A stretch of DNA of 64,000 nucleotides from MGBC163016 sp964631345. GTDB taxonomy: Bacteria; Actinomycetota; Coriobacteriia; Coriobacteriales; Eggerthellaceae. The DNA lies in assembly GCA_964631345.1 (NCBI GenBank), contig CAZVWE010000003.1:1-64000 (forward strand), given 5' to 3'. Made by a program: the position numbers and the translations under genes. Below are positions 17,014 to 25,969 of the stretch, piece after piece. The notes beneath the pieces were generated by a model that saw only the letters and a list, made by a program, of their open reading frames with translations, did not search any database and had not been told where the DNA came from. Positions within the stretch are counted from its first letter, which is position 1, and each line of letters begins with the position of its first letter.

Positions 17014-17891
17014 TATTTGATGAGTTGAAGCTTAATGAACTTCATGAAGATGATACAGAAGATAAAATGCCTTCTGTAAACCAAAGGCTTGAAGATGTTG
17101 TTGTTCTTTCCAATGAATGCATAAGCGGTCGTTTGTTTCTTATGGAAATAGGTGCACCTTTACTTGCGCGTAATGCTAGGCCAGGTCAGTTTTTTCATCT
17201 AAAAATTGTGGGTACAGAGTCTCATATTTTAAGACGTCCTTTTTGCGTTTTTTATACCGATAAAACTCAAGGTACAGTTGGAATCTTGTATCAAATAATG
17301 GGTGCGGGCACTGAAGAAATGTCTAAATGGACACCTGGGGTGAAAACAGATTTAATAGGCCCTATAGGATGCGGATGGCACATTCCTGATAATTGTAAAC
17401 GTGCATTACTGGTTGGCGGTGGAGTTGGAGCCGCTCCCTTATTTATGCTTTACGAGACGCTTGTAAGCAAAGGTATAGAGACAGATGTTGTGTTGGGATC
17501 TGTAAATGCTTCTACTTTAGCCCCATGCTTTGAGAGATTCACGAATGTCTGTGGCGTTGAACCGCGCTGTTCAACCGATGATGGTTCTTTTGGGATTAAG
17601 GGATTCTGTACCGATATTGCTCGTGAGAGGATAATTGAGCTTCGCGAATCAATAAGCGATATGAATACTTCTATGTATGACTACATGGCAGTATGTGGAC
17701 CTACTCCTGTAATGAAGCTTTGTTCAGAAATAGCTGAAAGCGAAGGTATTCTTTGCGAAGTTTCGATGGAAAGAAAGATGGCATGTGGTATAGGAGCCTG
17801 TCTTTCATGTGTCTGTGAAACAAACGATGGCCGTAAAAGGGTGTGTATTGACGGACCTGTCTTTAATTCCAAGGAGATCAAATGGCTTTGA
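17010..17891 (+). CDS. pyrK: dihydroorotate dehydrogenase electron transfer subunit
   Basis: FAD and [2Fe-2S] subunit passing electrons from PyrD to NAD in the class 1B enzyme. The cluster ligands are visible near the C terminus: C-G-I-G-A-C-L-S-C followed by a fourth Cys in KRVCIDGPVF. The FAD-binding RRPFCVF and NAD-binding LLVGGGVGAAPLF motifs are present. At 293 residues it is slightly longer than usual because of an acidic N-terminal extension of about 25 residues. GTG start overlapping the carB stop by four bases with GAGGAGG upstream. Confidence 0.95.
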   Translation: MIFDELKLNELHEDDTEDKMPSVNQRLEDVVVLSNECISGRLFLMEIGAPLLARNARPGQFFHLKIVGTESHILRRPFCVFYTDKTQGTVGILYQIMGAGTEEMSKWTPGVKTDLIGPIGCGWHIPDNCKRALLVGGGVGAAPLFMLYETLVSKGIETDVVLGSVNASTLAPCFERFTNVCGVEPRCSTDDGSFGIKGFCTDIARERIIELRESISDMNTSMYDYMAVCGPTPVMKLCSEIAESEGILCEVSMERKMACGIGACLSCVCETNDGRKRVCIDGPVFNSKEIKWL

Positions 17892-18787
17892 TGCAAGTGA
17901 ACTTGGGTGGGTTAATTATGAAAAACCCAGTCACTGTCGCATCGGGTACCTTTGCGGCAGGTAAAGAATATTCAAACTTTGTTGATATTACTAAACTCGG
18001 GGCGGTAACCACAAAAGGAGTTTCATTAAACGGATGGTCTGGAAATGACGCTCCAAGAATTGCAGAAACTCCGTCTGGGATGCTCAACTCAATTGGTCTT
18101 CAAAATCCTGGTGTTGATCATTTAATAGAGCATGAATTGGCATGGCTCGAATCTATAGGCGCTACGGTAATTGTCAACGTATCGGGTCATTCTGTTGGCG
18201 AATATATCTCTGTGATAGAAAAACTTGAAGACGTAAAAGTCGATGCTTATGAGATTAATATTTCATGCCCTAATGTGGATGCCGGAGGTATGACGATTGG
18301 GTGTGATCCTGTATCTGTAAAAGAAGTGGTAGATGCATGCAGGCGCGCCACTAAACGTCCAATGATCGTAAAGCTCACTCCAAATGTAACAGATATAACC
18401 GAGATCGCTAAAGCAGCAGAAAGCGTAGGCGCTGATTCGATTTCTTTGATTAATACAGTACTCGGTATGTCGATTGATGTAAAAACCCGAAGACCTAAGC
18501 TTGCACGAATTGTTGGGGGGCTTTCAGGGCCTGCAATTAGGCCTATTGCAGTTCGTATGGTTTGGGAATGCAGTAAAGCCGTTTCTGTCCCAATTCTTGG
18601 AATGGGTGGAATTACATGTGGTGAGGATGCTGTTGAATTTATGTTGGCAGGTGCTAGCGCAGTTGCTGTAGGAACAGCTAATTTCATGGATCCTACTGCC
18701 TCGCTTAGAGTTGTGTCTGAAATTGAAAAATACTGCGATGACAATGGTGTTTCAGATGTAAATGAGTTGATAGGAGCTATGCAATGA
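17882..18787 (+). CDS. pyrD: dihydroorotate dehydrogenase (NAD+), catalytic subunit
   Basis: FMN enzyme oxidising dihydroorotate to orotate. NISCPNVDAGG contains the catalytic cysteine of the class 1 enzymes (class 2 has Ser), and its position beside pyrK identifies class 1B. The C-terminal GMGGITCGEDAVEFMLAGASAVAVGTANF is the FMN phosphate-binding region. Length 301. ATG at 17882 with AAGGAG upstream; overlaps pyrK by ten bases and pyrF by four. Confidence 0.96.
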   Translation: MALMQVNLGGLIMKNPVTVASGTFAAGKEYSNFVDITKLGAVTTKGVSLNGWSGNDAPRIAETPSGMLNSIGLQNPGVDHLIEHELAWLESIGATVIVNVSGHSVGEYISVIEKLEDVKVDAYEINISCPNVDAGGMTIGCDPVSVKEVVDACRRATKRPMIVKLTPNVTDITEIAKAAESVGADSISLINTVLGMSIDVKTRRPKLARIVGGLSGPAIRPIAVRMVWECSKAVSVPILGMGGITCGEDAVEFMLAGASAVAVGTANFMDPTASLRVVSEIEKYCDDNGVSDVNELIGAMQ

Positions 18788-19512
18788 GTGCTTCGTTTAA
18801 CGATATCCCGAGAAAAGATCGCATAATTATTGCCCTTGATTGTGAAGCTGATAAGGCAATATCTCTTGCATATACGCTTTCAAATGAGGCCAAATGGGTA
18901 AAGATAGGCATGACACTTTATTATGCTTACGGTTCTGATTTGATTAAGATGTTAAAAGATCGCGGATATAACGTATTTCTAGATCTTAAATTCTACGATA
19001 TTCCTCATCAAGTTGAAGGAGCCGCTAGATCTGCCGCACAAACTGGGGCTGATATGCTGACCATGCATGCAAGCGGTGGCGTTCCAATGATGCAGGCAGC
19101 GCTTAAAGGATCAAATGAAGGTGCGGAGTCTATATCTAAGGAATCCCCTGTAACACTTGGAATTACAGTTCTAACATCAATGAATGATCAAACTCTTACA
19201 CAAATAGGAATTGAGCGACCTGTTAACGAACAGGTGCAACTTCTTGCGAGTCTCACCCAAGAAGCAGGAATTTCTGGAGTTGTAGCATCGCCTTGGGAAG
19301 CAAATGCGTTAAGGCAACTTTTAGGAGATGATGCATACATAGTATGTCCAGGTGTTAGACCAAAAGGCTCTGCGACAGGAGATCAAAGCAGAGTTGCAAC
19401 ACCGAAAGAGGCGTTTGATAATGGGGCATCACATATTGTTATAGGACGTCCGATAACTGATGCAGAAGACCCGGTTGCAGCTTTTAGAAAAATAGCATCC
19501 GAGCTTGATTAA
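18784..19512 (+). CDS. pyrF: orotidine 5'-phosphate decarboxylase
   Basis: Final step of UMP synthesis. The catalytic DLKFYDIPHQ (D-x-K-x-x-D) motif lies at about 61-70, and the C-terminal VCPGVRPKG...RVATPKEAFDNGASHIVIGRPIT phosphate-binding segment is intact. Length 242 fits the bacterial type I enzyme. Starts inside the pyrD stop (ATGA overlap). Orotate phosphoribosyltransferase (pyrE) is not in this window, so it must be elsewhere. Confidence 0.96.
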   Translation: MSASFNDIPRKDRIIIALDCEADKAISLAYTLSNEAKWVKIGMTLYYAYGSDLIKMLKDRGYNVFLDLKFYDIPHQVEGAARSAAQTGADMLTMHASGGVPMMQAALKGSNEGAESISKESPVTLGITVLTSMNDQTLTQIGIERPVNEQVQLLASLTQEAGISGVVASPWEANALRQLLGDDAYIVCPGVRPKGSATGDQSRVATPKEAFDNGASHIVIGRPITDAEDPVAAFRKIASELD

Positions 19513-19573
19513 TATCAGGTATAACTAATGATTAGCCAATGAAAGATATTTCAAATTTAGGGGAGATAATTAA

Positions 19574-20128
19574 GTGAGTTCGGGCAAACTTTTTGTAATT
19601 TCTGGACCATCAGGTGTTGGAAAAGGAACACTTGTGTCTGAAATCATGAAAAGAAATCCGGATTTTTGGTTATCTATATCTGCTACTACGCGCTCTCCTA
19701 GAGATGGTGAAGTTGATGGAGAAAGTTATATCTTTTTAACCCGTAAAGATTTTGAGGATTTGATCTGCGAGAACGGTTTTTGTGAATGGGCAGAGTATTC
19801 TGGAAATCTGTATGGAACACCACTTGAGCCAATGAAAAAAATGATGGCGGCTGGAAAAACTGTAGTATTAGAAATTGAGGTTCAGGGTGCTGAAAAAGTT
19901 AAACAGAGTATTCCGGATGCTAAATTGATTTTTATCGCACCTCCGTCTAGAGAAGTATTAAAAGAAAGACTTTTGATGCGAGCTACAGAGAGTGAAGAAG
20001 CCATTTCCCGACGAATGGAGACAGCTCTAGTGGAGATAGATAAGTCAAAGGAGTATGATATCGTGATTGTCAATGACAAGCTGGAAGATGCAGTCATTGA
20101 AATCGAAGAATACATGAGAAGTGTATAG
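19574..20128 (+). CDS. gmk: guanylate kinase
   Basis: Phosphorylates GMP to GDP. P-loop SGPSGVGKGT is at about 9-18, followed by SATTRSPRDGEVDGESYIFL, the GMP-binding region. Length 184 is near the minimum for the family. GTG start at 19574 with GGGGAG upstream. Separated from pyrF by 61 bases, so it may be read through from the pyr operon or have its own promoter. The gmk-rpoZ pairing is common in bacteria. Confidence 0.95.
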   Translation: MSSGKLFVISGPSGVGKGTLVSEIMKRNPDFWLSISATTRSPRDGEVDGESYIFLTRKDFEDLICENGFCEWAEYSGNLYGTPLEPMKKMMAAGKTVVLEIEVQGAEKVKQSIPDAKLIFIAPPSREVLKERLLMRATESEEAISRRMETALVEIDKSKEYDIVIVNDKLEDAVIEIEEYMRSV

Positions 20129-20149
20129 AACAGTTAGGGTATAGGTAAT

Positions 20150-20410
20150 ATGAGCATAATTAAGCCTGATATTGATGTTTTATTAGACGACGCTGCAAAT
20201 GACAGATTTCTGCTTTGCACTATGGCCTCAAAACGCGCACATGATATCAACGATATGATGTGCGGCCAACGCGATCGTGCCATACAGCTACAAACTGCTC
20301 AAGAGATAGCTCGTGCGGCAGTAACAAAACCTTTGTCTATGGCGTTTAATGAGATTGCACGTGGAGACGTTTCATACGACCGTTCGTCCATCGAGATAAC
20401 TTCTGAGTGA
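20150..20410 (+). CDS. rpoZ: DNA-directed RNA polymerase subunit omega
   Basis: Small subunit stabilising the beta' chain. NDRFLLCTMASKRAHDINDM matches the conserved core (usually RYxLVxxxAKRAR), followed by PLSMAFNEIARGDVSY. Length 86 is normal. It directly follows gmk, as in many genomes, which supports the call. Confidence 0.92.
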   Translation: MSIIKPDIDVLLDDAANDRFLLCTMASKRAHDINDMMCGQRDRAIQLQTAQEIARAAVTKPLSMAFNEIARGDVSYDRSSIEITSE

Positions 20411-20414
20411 GTTG

Positions 20415-21602
20415 ATGGAAGAACTAAATCGCATCATCTTAGTTCACTATCATGAGATAGGCCTTAAAGGGCATAATCGAGCAAATTTTGAAAAGCGATT
20501 GCAGAAAAACCTGCGATCGCTTTTACATGATAGAGCTATATATTCAATAACAAGAATCTCTGGATGTGTTCTGATTGAACTGGAAGTTGGCACCAATTGG
20601 AAAGACGCTAAATCATGTGCTGAATTTGTAGCAAAGGTTCCAGGGGTTGCGCGTGTCGTTTGCGGACTATCCTGCAAACGATCTATGGAAGATATTTGTG
20701 AAGCCTCTAAGATTTGCTTACATGAAGCTGAACCTTTTACAACATTTAAGGTAAAAGCTCGTCGTGCGCATACTGATTTCGAAGTTGATTCAATGACCAT
20801 GAATCGCGAAGTTGGATCGGTTTTAGATGAAGCATTTCCGGATGCAAAAGTAAAGATGAAATCACCTGATGTTGTTGTTGGGATAGAAGTTATCCAAAAC
20901 CATGCTTATGTATACGCATATGAAATAAAGGGTATTGGAGGCCTTCCCGTAGGTGTATCTGGAAAAGTTTGCTGCTTGCTCTCATCAGGTATAGATTCAC
21001 CTGTTGCTACATGGAGAATGGCAAAAAGGGGAGCGGTATGTATTGGTGTACATTTTTCAGGAAGACCACAGACAAGTGACACTTCTGAATATCTTGTTGA
21101 TGATATTGGGCATATTTTAGAAAAAACAGGATGTATTTCTAAGATATATACAGTTCCATTAGGTGATTACCAATACGAAATTTCACTTAATGCACCGCCG
21201 TCTTTAAGGGTAATTCTTTACAGAAGACTGATGTTCAAAACTGCTGAACAAATTGCAATTAAAGAAGGTGCCGGGGCTCTTGTTACGGGAGAGAGTCTAG
21301 GACAAGTTGCATCGCAGACTTTGGAAAATATTAGATGTACAGATGATGCAGTTATCATGCCAATATTTAGGCCTTTGATTGGAACCGATAAACAAGAGAT
21401 CATATATGAGGCATCTAAGCTGGGAACATTTGAAATATCCACGCAAGATGCACCAGATTGCTGCACATTGTTTATGCCCAGATCTCCTGAGACGCATGCA
21501 AAATTAGAAAAAGTTCTAGAAGCAGAAAGTGCTTTCCCGATAGATAAGTGGATAAGCGAGCTTGTGGAATCTGCAGACATTCGTACCTATTATCAAAAAT
21601 AA
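20415..21602 (+). CDS. thiI: tRNA 4-thiouridine synthase ThiI
   Basis: Inserts sulfur at U8 of tRNA and often supplies sulfur for thiamin. The N-terminal ferredoxin-like/THUMP region (about 1-165) is followed by the PP-loop pyrophosphatase motif SSGIDSPVA at about 193-201. Length 395: no C-terminal rhodanese domain, so the sulfur relay must use another protein, as in Bacillus. I chose the ATG at 20415; the TTG at 20412 is adjacent. It follows rpoZ by four bases. Confidence 0.93.
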   Translation: MEELNRIILVHYHEIGLKGHNRANFEKRLQKNLRSLLHDRAIYSITRISGCVLIELEVGTNWKDAKSCAEFVAKVPGVARVVCGLSCKRSMEDICEASKICLHEAEPFTTFKVKARRAHTDFEVDSMTMNREVGSVLDEAFPDAKVKMKSPDVVVGIEVIQNHAYVYAYEIKGIGGLPVGVSGKVCCLLSSGIDSPVATWRMAKRGAVCIGVHFSGRPQTSDTSEYLVDDIGHILEKTGCISKIYTVPLGDYQYEISLNAPPSLRVILYRRLMFKTAEQIAIKEGAGALVTGESLGQVASQTLENIRCTDDAVIMPIFRPLIGTDKQEIIYEASKLGTFEISTQDAPDCCTLFMPRSPETHAKLEKVLEAESAFPIDKWISELVESADIRTYYQK

Positions 21603-21635
21603 TAGTTTTGAACAAATTAATGAGGTGAAAATGAG

Positions 21636-21666
21636 ATGGATGCATAAGTTATGAGTATGCATCCAT
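21636..21666 (+). terminator. inverted repeat after thiI
   Basis: Perfect 10-base stem ATGGATGCAT (21636-21645) with ATGCATCCAT (21657-21666) and an 11-base loop. It may terminate the thiI transcript, but there is no good T-run after it, so it could equally be a binding site. Confidence 0.4.
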
Positions 21667-21774
21667 TTGAAGCTATAGGAATTTTTAATTTCAGTAAGGA
21701 AAAACAATTCTTCGGCATGAAAAACTTTAAAAACTTGTAAGAACAAGCATTAAGTTAACTAGGAATTGTTAAGA

Positions 21775-21795
21775 CTTATGTAAGGTTTACATAAG
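21775..21795. promoter_or_regulatory. perfect palindrome upstream of comEA
   Basis: CTTATGTAA-GGT-TTACATAAG, a perfect nine-base inverted repeat with a three-base spacer, 71 bases before the comEA start. Its symmetry and length are typical of an operator for a dimeric regulator. The regulator is unknown. Confidence 0.5.
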
Positions 21796-21866
21796 ATTGC
21801 CGATGATAAGAATTCACCTTGACCGTGTAAGATAACCGCAAAATTTTAACCGGGCAAGGAGAACTC

Positions 21867-22556
21867 ATGTCTTTTCAGCAGTATTGCGATTCGTTAAAAC
21901 CTAAAGCTCATATTGATGGAATCAAAAGTCCATTTATCATAGGAATTTGTTGTACTGGAATAGTAGTTCTTTTGATATGTTGTTTTACCTTCTATAACGC
22001 TTTTGGCTCAACAGAGCTTGAAATCAGCAAATCCTCTGATGAGATTGGGTCTACTGATGAACCTACCGCGAATGCTGTTAACGAAGATGAGGACAAATCA
22101 CCTGAGAAGATATGTGTACATGTTGGGGGATGCGTTGTAAATCCTGGGATGTATGAGATTGATTCTCCTGCACGTATCGCGCAAGCAATTGATGCAGCTG
22201 GTGGGTTAACAGAAGATGCTTCAATAGACAGTATTAATCTAGCATCTTCTGTTGAGGATGGTCAGCAAATAATTGTTAAATCCATAGATGAGATATCAAA
22301 AGGTGACGTTGCTTCAGCTTCAGGAAATGGGGATATTTCGAATAGTACAGGCGATTCAACAAGCGGAAAAGTGAATATAAATACAGCCAATGCGACCGAA
22401 CTTCAAACAGTAAGTGGAATAGGACCTGCTAAGGCTAAAAAAATCATTGATTACAGAACTTCTAATGGACCTTTCAAATCAATTGATGACTTAACAAAAA
22501 TAAGTGGAATTGGAGAAAAAACCCTTGAATCATTAAAAGATAGTCTTTGTGTTTAA
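21867..22556 (+). CDS. comEA: competence protein ComEA (membrane DNA receptor)
   Basis: Binds double-stranded DNA at the cell surface during natural transformation. A transmembrane segment lies at about 25-48 and a SLBB-like domain (ICVHVGGCVVNPGMYEI) at about 85-150. The C-terminal helix-hairpin-helix pair (VNINTANATELQTVSGIGPAKAKKIIDYR ... LTKISGIGEKTLE, split here from about residue 170) completes the typical gram-positive architecture. AAGGAG precedes the ATG. Directly coupled to comEC by a TAATG overlap. Confidence 0.93.
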   Translation: MSFQQYCDSLKPKAHIDGIKSPFIIGICCTGIVVLLICCFTFYNAFGSTELEISKSSDEIGSTDEPTANAVNEDEDKSPEKICVHVGGCVVNPGMYEIDSPARIAQAIDAAGGLTEDASIDSINLASSVEDGQQIIVKSIDEISKGDVASASGNGDISNSTGDSTSGKVNINTANATELQTVSGIGPAKAKKIIDYRTSNGPFKSIDDLTKISGIGEKTLESLKDSLCV

Positions 22557-24964
22557 TGTCTTTTAATGTAGCCAATGAAATATTTAAGGGTGCTGGAGTT
22601 GCTTATGACAATTTTACGGTTGAAAGCAACCCAAGTGCAGACAATAGAGCTATAAAAAGACCTGGGATTACACCTATTTTTATACTGGCATGCCTAATGT
22701 GGATATCGTGTGCTATCAGCTATCAAGCTATCAGAGGATTTGATATCGAGAGTTACATATTAGTCATCGTTTCCGTGCTTGTGATTTCTATAGTTATTTG
22801 TTTTATCGTTGTTTTGAAAAATGAAAAGACAAGAATCTTTGCTATATGCATTGGATTTGTTCTTATAGGCGTACTTTGCGCTTCAATTGGTGCATATTCA
22901 ACTCTGGCAAGTAAGTCTATGGCGAAAGATGGCGTAAATGTTACTCTTGAATTACTTGAAGATTCAAAGACTCAAAAACTAGGTAGTAGTGCTTTATGTA
23001 GGCTTACAACTGATAACGGAAGATCGTCTAAATGTATAGCTTATTTTAATGACAATGAGATCAGGCTTGTAGGGGATACATTAGAAGGCACAACAGACAT
23101 CAAAGTCTTAGATGATGACATTTTGGATATGTATTGGTCTAGAGGAGTAGCTCTTAAGGTATCAGCAAATAGTTTCAATTTAATAGAAAACGCTGATTTA
23201 ATTGAAGTGTTTAGATGTGCTAGGCGATCTGCCATTGAGGGTTTCTTAAATTCATCAGATGGGCAAGGCAATATCCTTGCCGCTCTTTCTTGTGGATATA
23301 AACGGGGGATTGAAGAGGATGGCACATACGAGAATTTCAAAACATGCGGCCTTGCTCATGTAGTAGCTGTTTCAGGAGCTCATTTAGCTATAGTTGCTTC
23401 TGTTGTTGCACTTGTGCTTTCAGCGCTATGTGCAAATAGATATATCACTGTTACGGTTACTGTATTGTTTTCACTTGTTTATTTGGTATTTTCGGGACTT
23501 CCGATATCAGCTATGCGGTCTGCGTTAATGGTTATTCTTTCCCTGTCCGCATTTGTGTTTAAGCGAAGAGGTGCATCACTAAATTCCCTTGCAATTTGCA
23601 TTATTGCTTTTTTGGCGATAGATCCATGTGCTTCGCTTTCCGTTTCTCTATTTCTTTCAGCAGGAGCAACCGCTGGAATTCTAATCTTTTCAGGTCTTTT
23701 TGCATCTTGGTTTGAACGGCTGCCGAAGTTCATGCAAAAACCAGTTGTAAATCCTTTAGGCATGACAATGGCAGCATCTTTGCCTACGCAACCATTTTCT
23801 GCTGCTTTATTTGGTCAATTCCCTCTGATTGCGCCAATATCAAATATTGCAATAGCACCGATATTTACGATTTCTTGTATAGCTGCGCTTCTCTCAGCCA
23901 TTGTTATTGTTTTGGTTCCAGATTTGGCAGATGCCACGATATGGCTTGCTTCTATTATTTGCATGCCAATGAATGGTCTCACTTCTTTCCTATCAAACAT
24001 TCCTCATGCTTGTATAGCTGTTTCTGCATCCCCAATTGTGATGTTGGCTGTGTCGTTGTCCTTATGTTTGGTGCTGTGGTTAGTTTGGCCAAAAGCGACC
24101 ATAAAATCAGCAGCAATCGTTTTGATAGTAATAATAATCGCGAGTGTTTTTATAGGTTTTATAACAAGAATCAGTGCAAGCGATGAACTAAGATTTTTTG
24201 ATGTTGGACAAGGTGATGCAACGCTTATAAGAAGTGAAGGTCAAACTGTTCTTATAGATACAGGAAATCAGGACAGCTTGTTGAAAACTGCTATTGCTAA
24301 AGCAGGCGTTACAGACATTGACACTGTTTTTATAACGCATCCTGATGATGACCATTGTGGGTCAATTGAATCATTGTCTACCTATGTGCATATTGAGCAG
24401 ATTATTGTGGCGAAAGGGCTACTAAATTGCAATTGCGATAAATGCGAAAACCTAGTGACAACAGCTAACGATATAGTTGGCAAGAATAAAGTAATCAGTA
24501 TTGAAGTAGGCGATATAGTAACTGTAGGTAAGTTTTCACTTCATGTTTTATGGCCAGATAGGTTTGAAGATCAAGGTGGTAATGGCGACAGTTTAGTGAT
24601 GCTCGCTTGTGCGGATTGCGATCAGGATGGAGTCGATGATTGGTCGACATTACTTACTGGTGATGCTGAAAATGAACAGTTGTCTGAGATTGTTAAACAA
24701 AATGATATTTATGACATAGATGTTTTAAAAGTTGGACATCATGGATCAAAAGTGTCTTTAAGCAAGGATTTAGCAAATAGATTATTACCGGAAATTTCAC
24801 TTATTGGAGTAGGGAAAAATAATAGATACGGACATCCAAGCGATGAATGTCTGGACGATTTAAATGTCATAAATAGCAATATTTTTAGAACGGACGAGTG
24901 TGGAACCATAACGCTCATATATGATAATTTCTCAATTAAAGTTAATGTTGAAAAGGGTGGATAA
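22556..24964 (+). CDS. comEC: DNA internalisation protein ComEC/Rec2
   Basis: Channel protein thought to pass single-stranded DNA across the membrane in transformation. About ten hydrophobic segments occupy the first 540 residues, including the competence core (GLAHVVAVSGAHLAIVASVV and later). A C-terminal metallo-beta-lactamase-like domain carries ITHPDDDHCGS (HxxxDH) near residue 597 and VGHHGSK near 725. Length about 802 is typical. I chose the ATG at 22556, which overlaps the comEA stop. No frameshift is seen, so the uptake channel looks intact. Confidence 0.93.
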   Translation: MSFNVANEIFKGAGVAYDNFTVESNPSADNRAIKRPGITPIFILACLMWISCAISYQAIRGFDIESYILVIVSVLVISIVICFIVVLKNEKTRIFAICIGFVLIGVLCASIGAYSTLASKSMAKDGVNVTLELLEDSKTQKLGSSALCRLTTDNGRSSKCIAYFNDNEIRLVGDTLEGTTDIKVLDDDILDMYWSRGVALKVSANSFNLIENADLIEVFRCARRSAIEGFLNSSDGQGNILAALSCGYKRGIEEDGTYENFKTCGLAHVVAVSGAHLAIVASVVALVLSALCANRYITVTVTVLFSLVYLVFSGLPISAMRSALMVILSLSAFVFKRRGASLNSLAICIIAFLAIDPCASLSVSLFLSAGATAGILIFSGLFASWFERLPKFMQKPVVNPLGMTMAASLPTQPFSAALFGQFPLIAPISNIAIAPIFTISCIAALLSAIVIVLVPDLADATIWLASIICMPMNGLTSFLSNIPHACIAVSASPIVMLAVSLSLCLVLWLVWPKATIKSAAIVLIVIIIASVFIGFITRISASDELRFFDVGQGDATLIRSEGQTVLIDTGNQDSLLKTAIAKAGVTDIDTVFITHPDDDHCGSIESLSTYVHIEQIIVAKGLLNCNCDKCENLVTTANDIVGKNKVISIEVGDIVTVGKFSLHVLWPDRFEDQGGNGDSLVMLACADCDQDGVDDWSTLLTGDAENEQLSEIVKQNDIYDIDVLKVGHHGSKVSLSKDLANRLLPEISLIGVGKNNRYGHPSDECLDDLNVINSNIFRTDECGTITLIYDNFSIKVNVEKGG

Positions 24965-24966
24965 GT

Positions 24967-25941
24967 TTGTCTGGCAATCAAAAACAAGAGCTCCTTCCAG
25001 CTTATTTAGTTATTGGTGAAGATTTGCTTAAACGCGAGGCAGTTCTTAGAAGGCTTAGGATCAGGCTTGAAGAGTTTGGTGATCTTTCTTTCAACTACGA
25101 TGTGTTCGATGGTGAAATTGCTAAAGGTGATGAAATTGCAAATGCAGCCAGAACTTTGCCATTTGCAAGTGAAAAGCGTTTTGTTCTCGTAAATAATGCA
25201 GATAAATTAAAAAAAGCTGATCTAACTGATATTTCTGAATATTTAGACAATTCAAGTAATTCCACTGTGATTTGTTTTGTTGCAGATAAACTTGCTTCGA
25301 CGAATCAATTACATAAAGCTTTTGGTAAATTTCCAAAAACCTCAATAATAAATTGCGCAAAGCCAGATAAAAGGGATCTCCCAAAACAGGTTATCGGTAT
25401 GGCAAAAGCATATGGACTTACTATCGACAAGAATGCAGCCATGTCTTTAATTGATGCGGTGGGCGATGATACTGTAAAGATTGATAGTGAATTAAAGAAA
25501 CTATCTTTCATGAATATCGAGAACAATACAGTTACAACCGAAGACATAAAAAATTATGTAGCTGCAGTAGCTGAATATAAATGGTGGGATTTCGTCGATG
25601 CGTTTTCCGCACGTAATGCAGCATCTGCAATGAAAATCTATGAGCGTCTTAAAAGTGCATCCGATATATCGCTACTGGGGTTTTGTACTAACAGGGTTCG
25701 CGAATTGATGATTGCAAAATCCATGATTGAAGCAGGCAGATCATCAAAACAGGAACTCGCTGGGGCATTAAACACAAAGGATTGGAAAGTAAATCAATAT
25801 ATTTCTTGGGCAAATTCTTTTACTACCAAAGAACTGCATGATGCTCTCAAAAGTTCTTTGATAGTAGACAAAGAAATGAAAAGCGGCGCTAATCCTAGCA
25901 CCGCTTTCATAAAATGGACTCTTGATGTTATAAAGCGTTAA
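24967..25941 (+). CDS. holA: DNA polymerase III delta subunit
   Basis: Clamp-loader subunit that opens the sliding clamp. Conserved N-terminal YLVIGEDLLKREAVLRRL, the central RFVLVNNADKLKKADL and a C-terminal collar domain (about 215-324) fit HolA. Length 324 is usual. The TTG start at 24967 lies two bases after the comEC stop. The comEA-comEC-holA-rpsT order is widely conserved, supporting the call. Confidence 0.92.
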   Translation: MSGNQKQELLPAYLVIGEDLLKREAVLRRLRIRLEEFGDLSFNYDVFDGEIAKGDEIANAARTLPFASEKRFVLVNNADKLKKADLTDISEYLDNSSNSTVICFVADKLASTNQLHKAFGKFPKTSIINCAKPDKRDLPKQVIGMAKAYGLTIDKNAAMSLIDAVGDDTVKIDSELKKLSFMNIENNTVTTEDIKNYVAAVAEYKWWDFVDAFSARNAASAMKIYERLKSASDISLLGFCTNRVRELMIAKSMIEAGRSSKQELAGALNTKDWKVNQYISWANSFTTKELHDALKSSLIVDKEMKSGANPSTAFIKWTLDVIKR

Positions 25942-25943
25942 AA

Positions 25944-25968
25944 CTCGTCTTTATAAACAGAAGATGAG
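25944..25968 (-). terminator. terminator between holA and rpsT
   Basis: Eight-pair stem (25944-25951 with 25961-25968, one G-U) in the short gap between the convergent genes. Read on the minus strand it is followed by TTTT, so it should end the rpsT transcript; on the plus strand the T-run is missing. Confidence 0.6.
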
Positions 25969-25969
25969 A

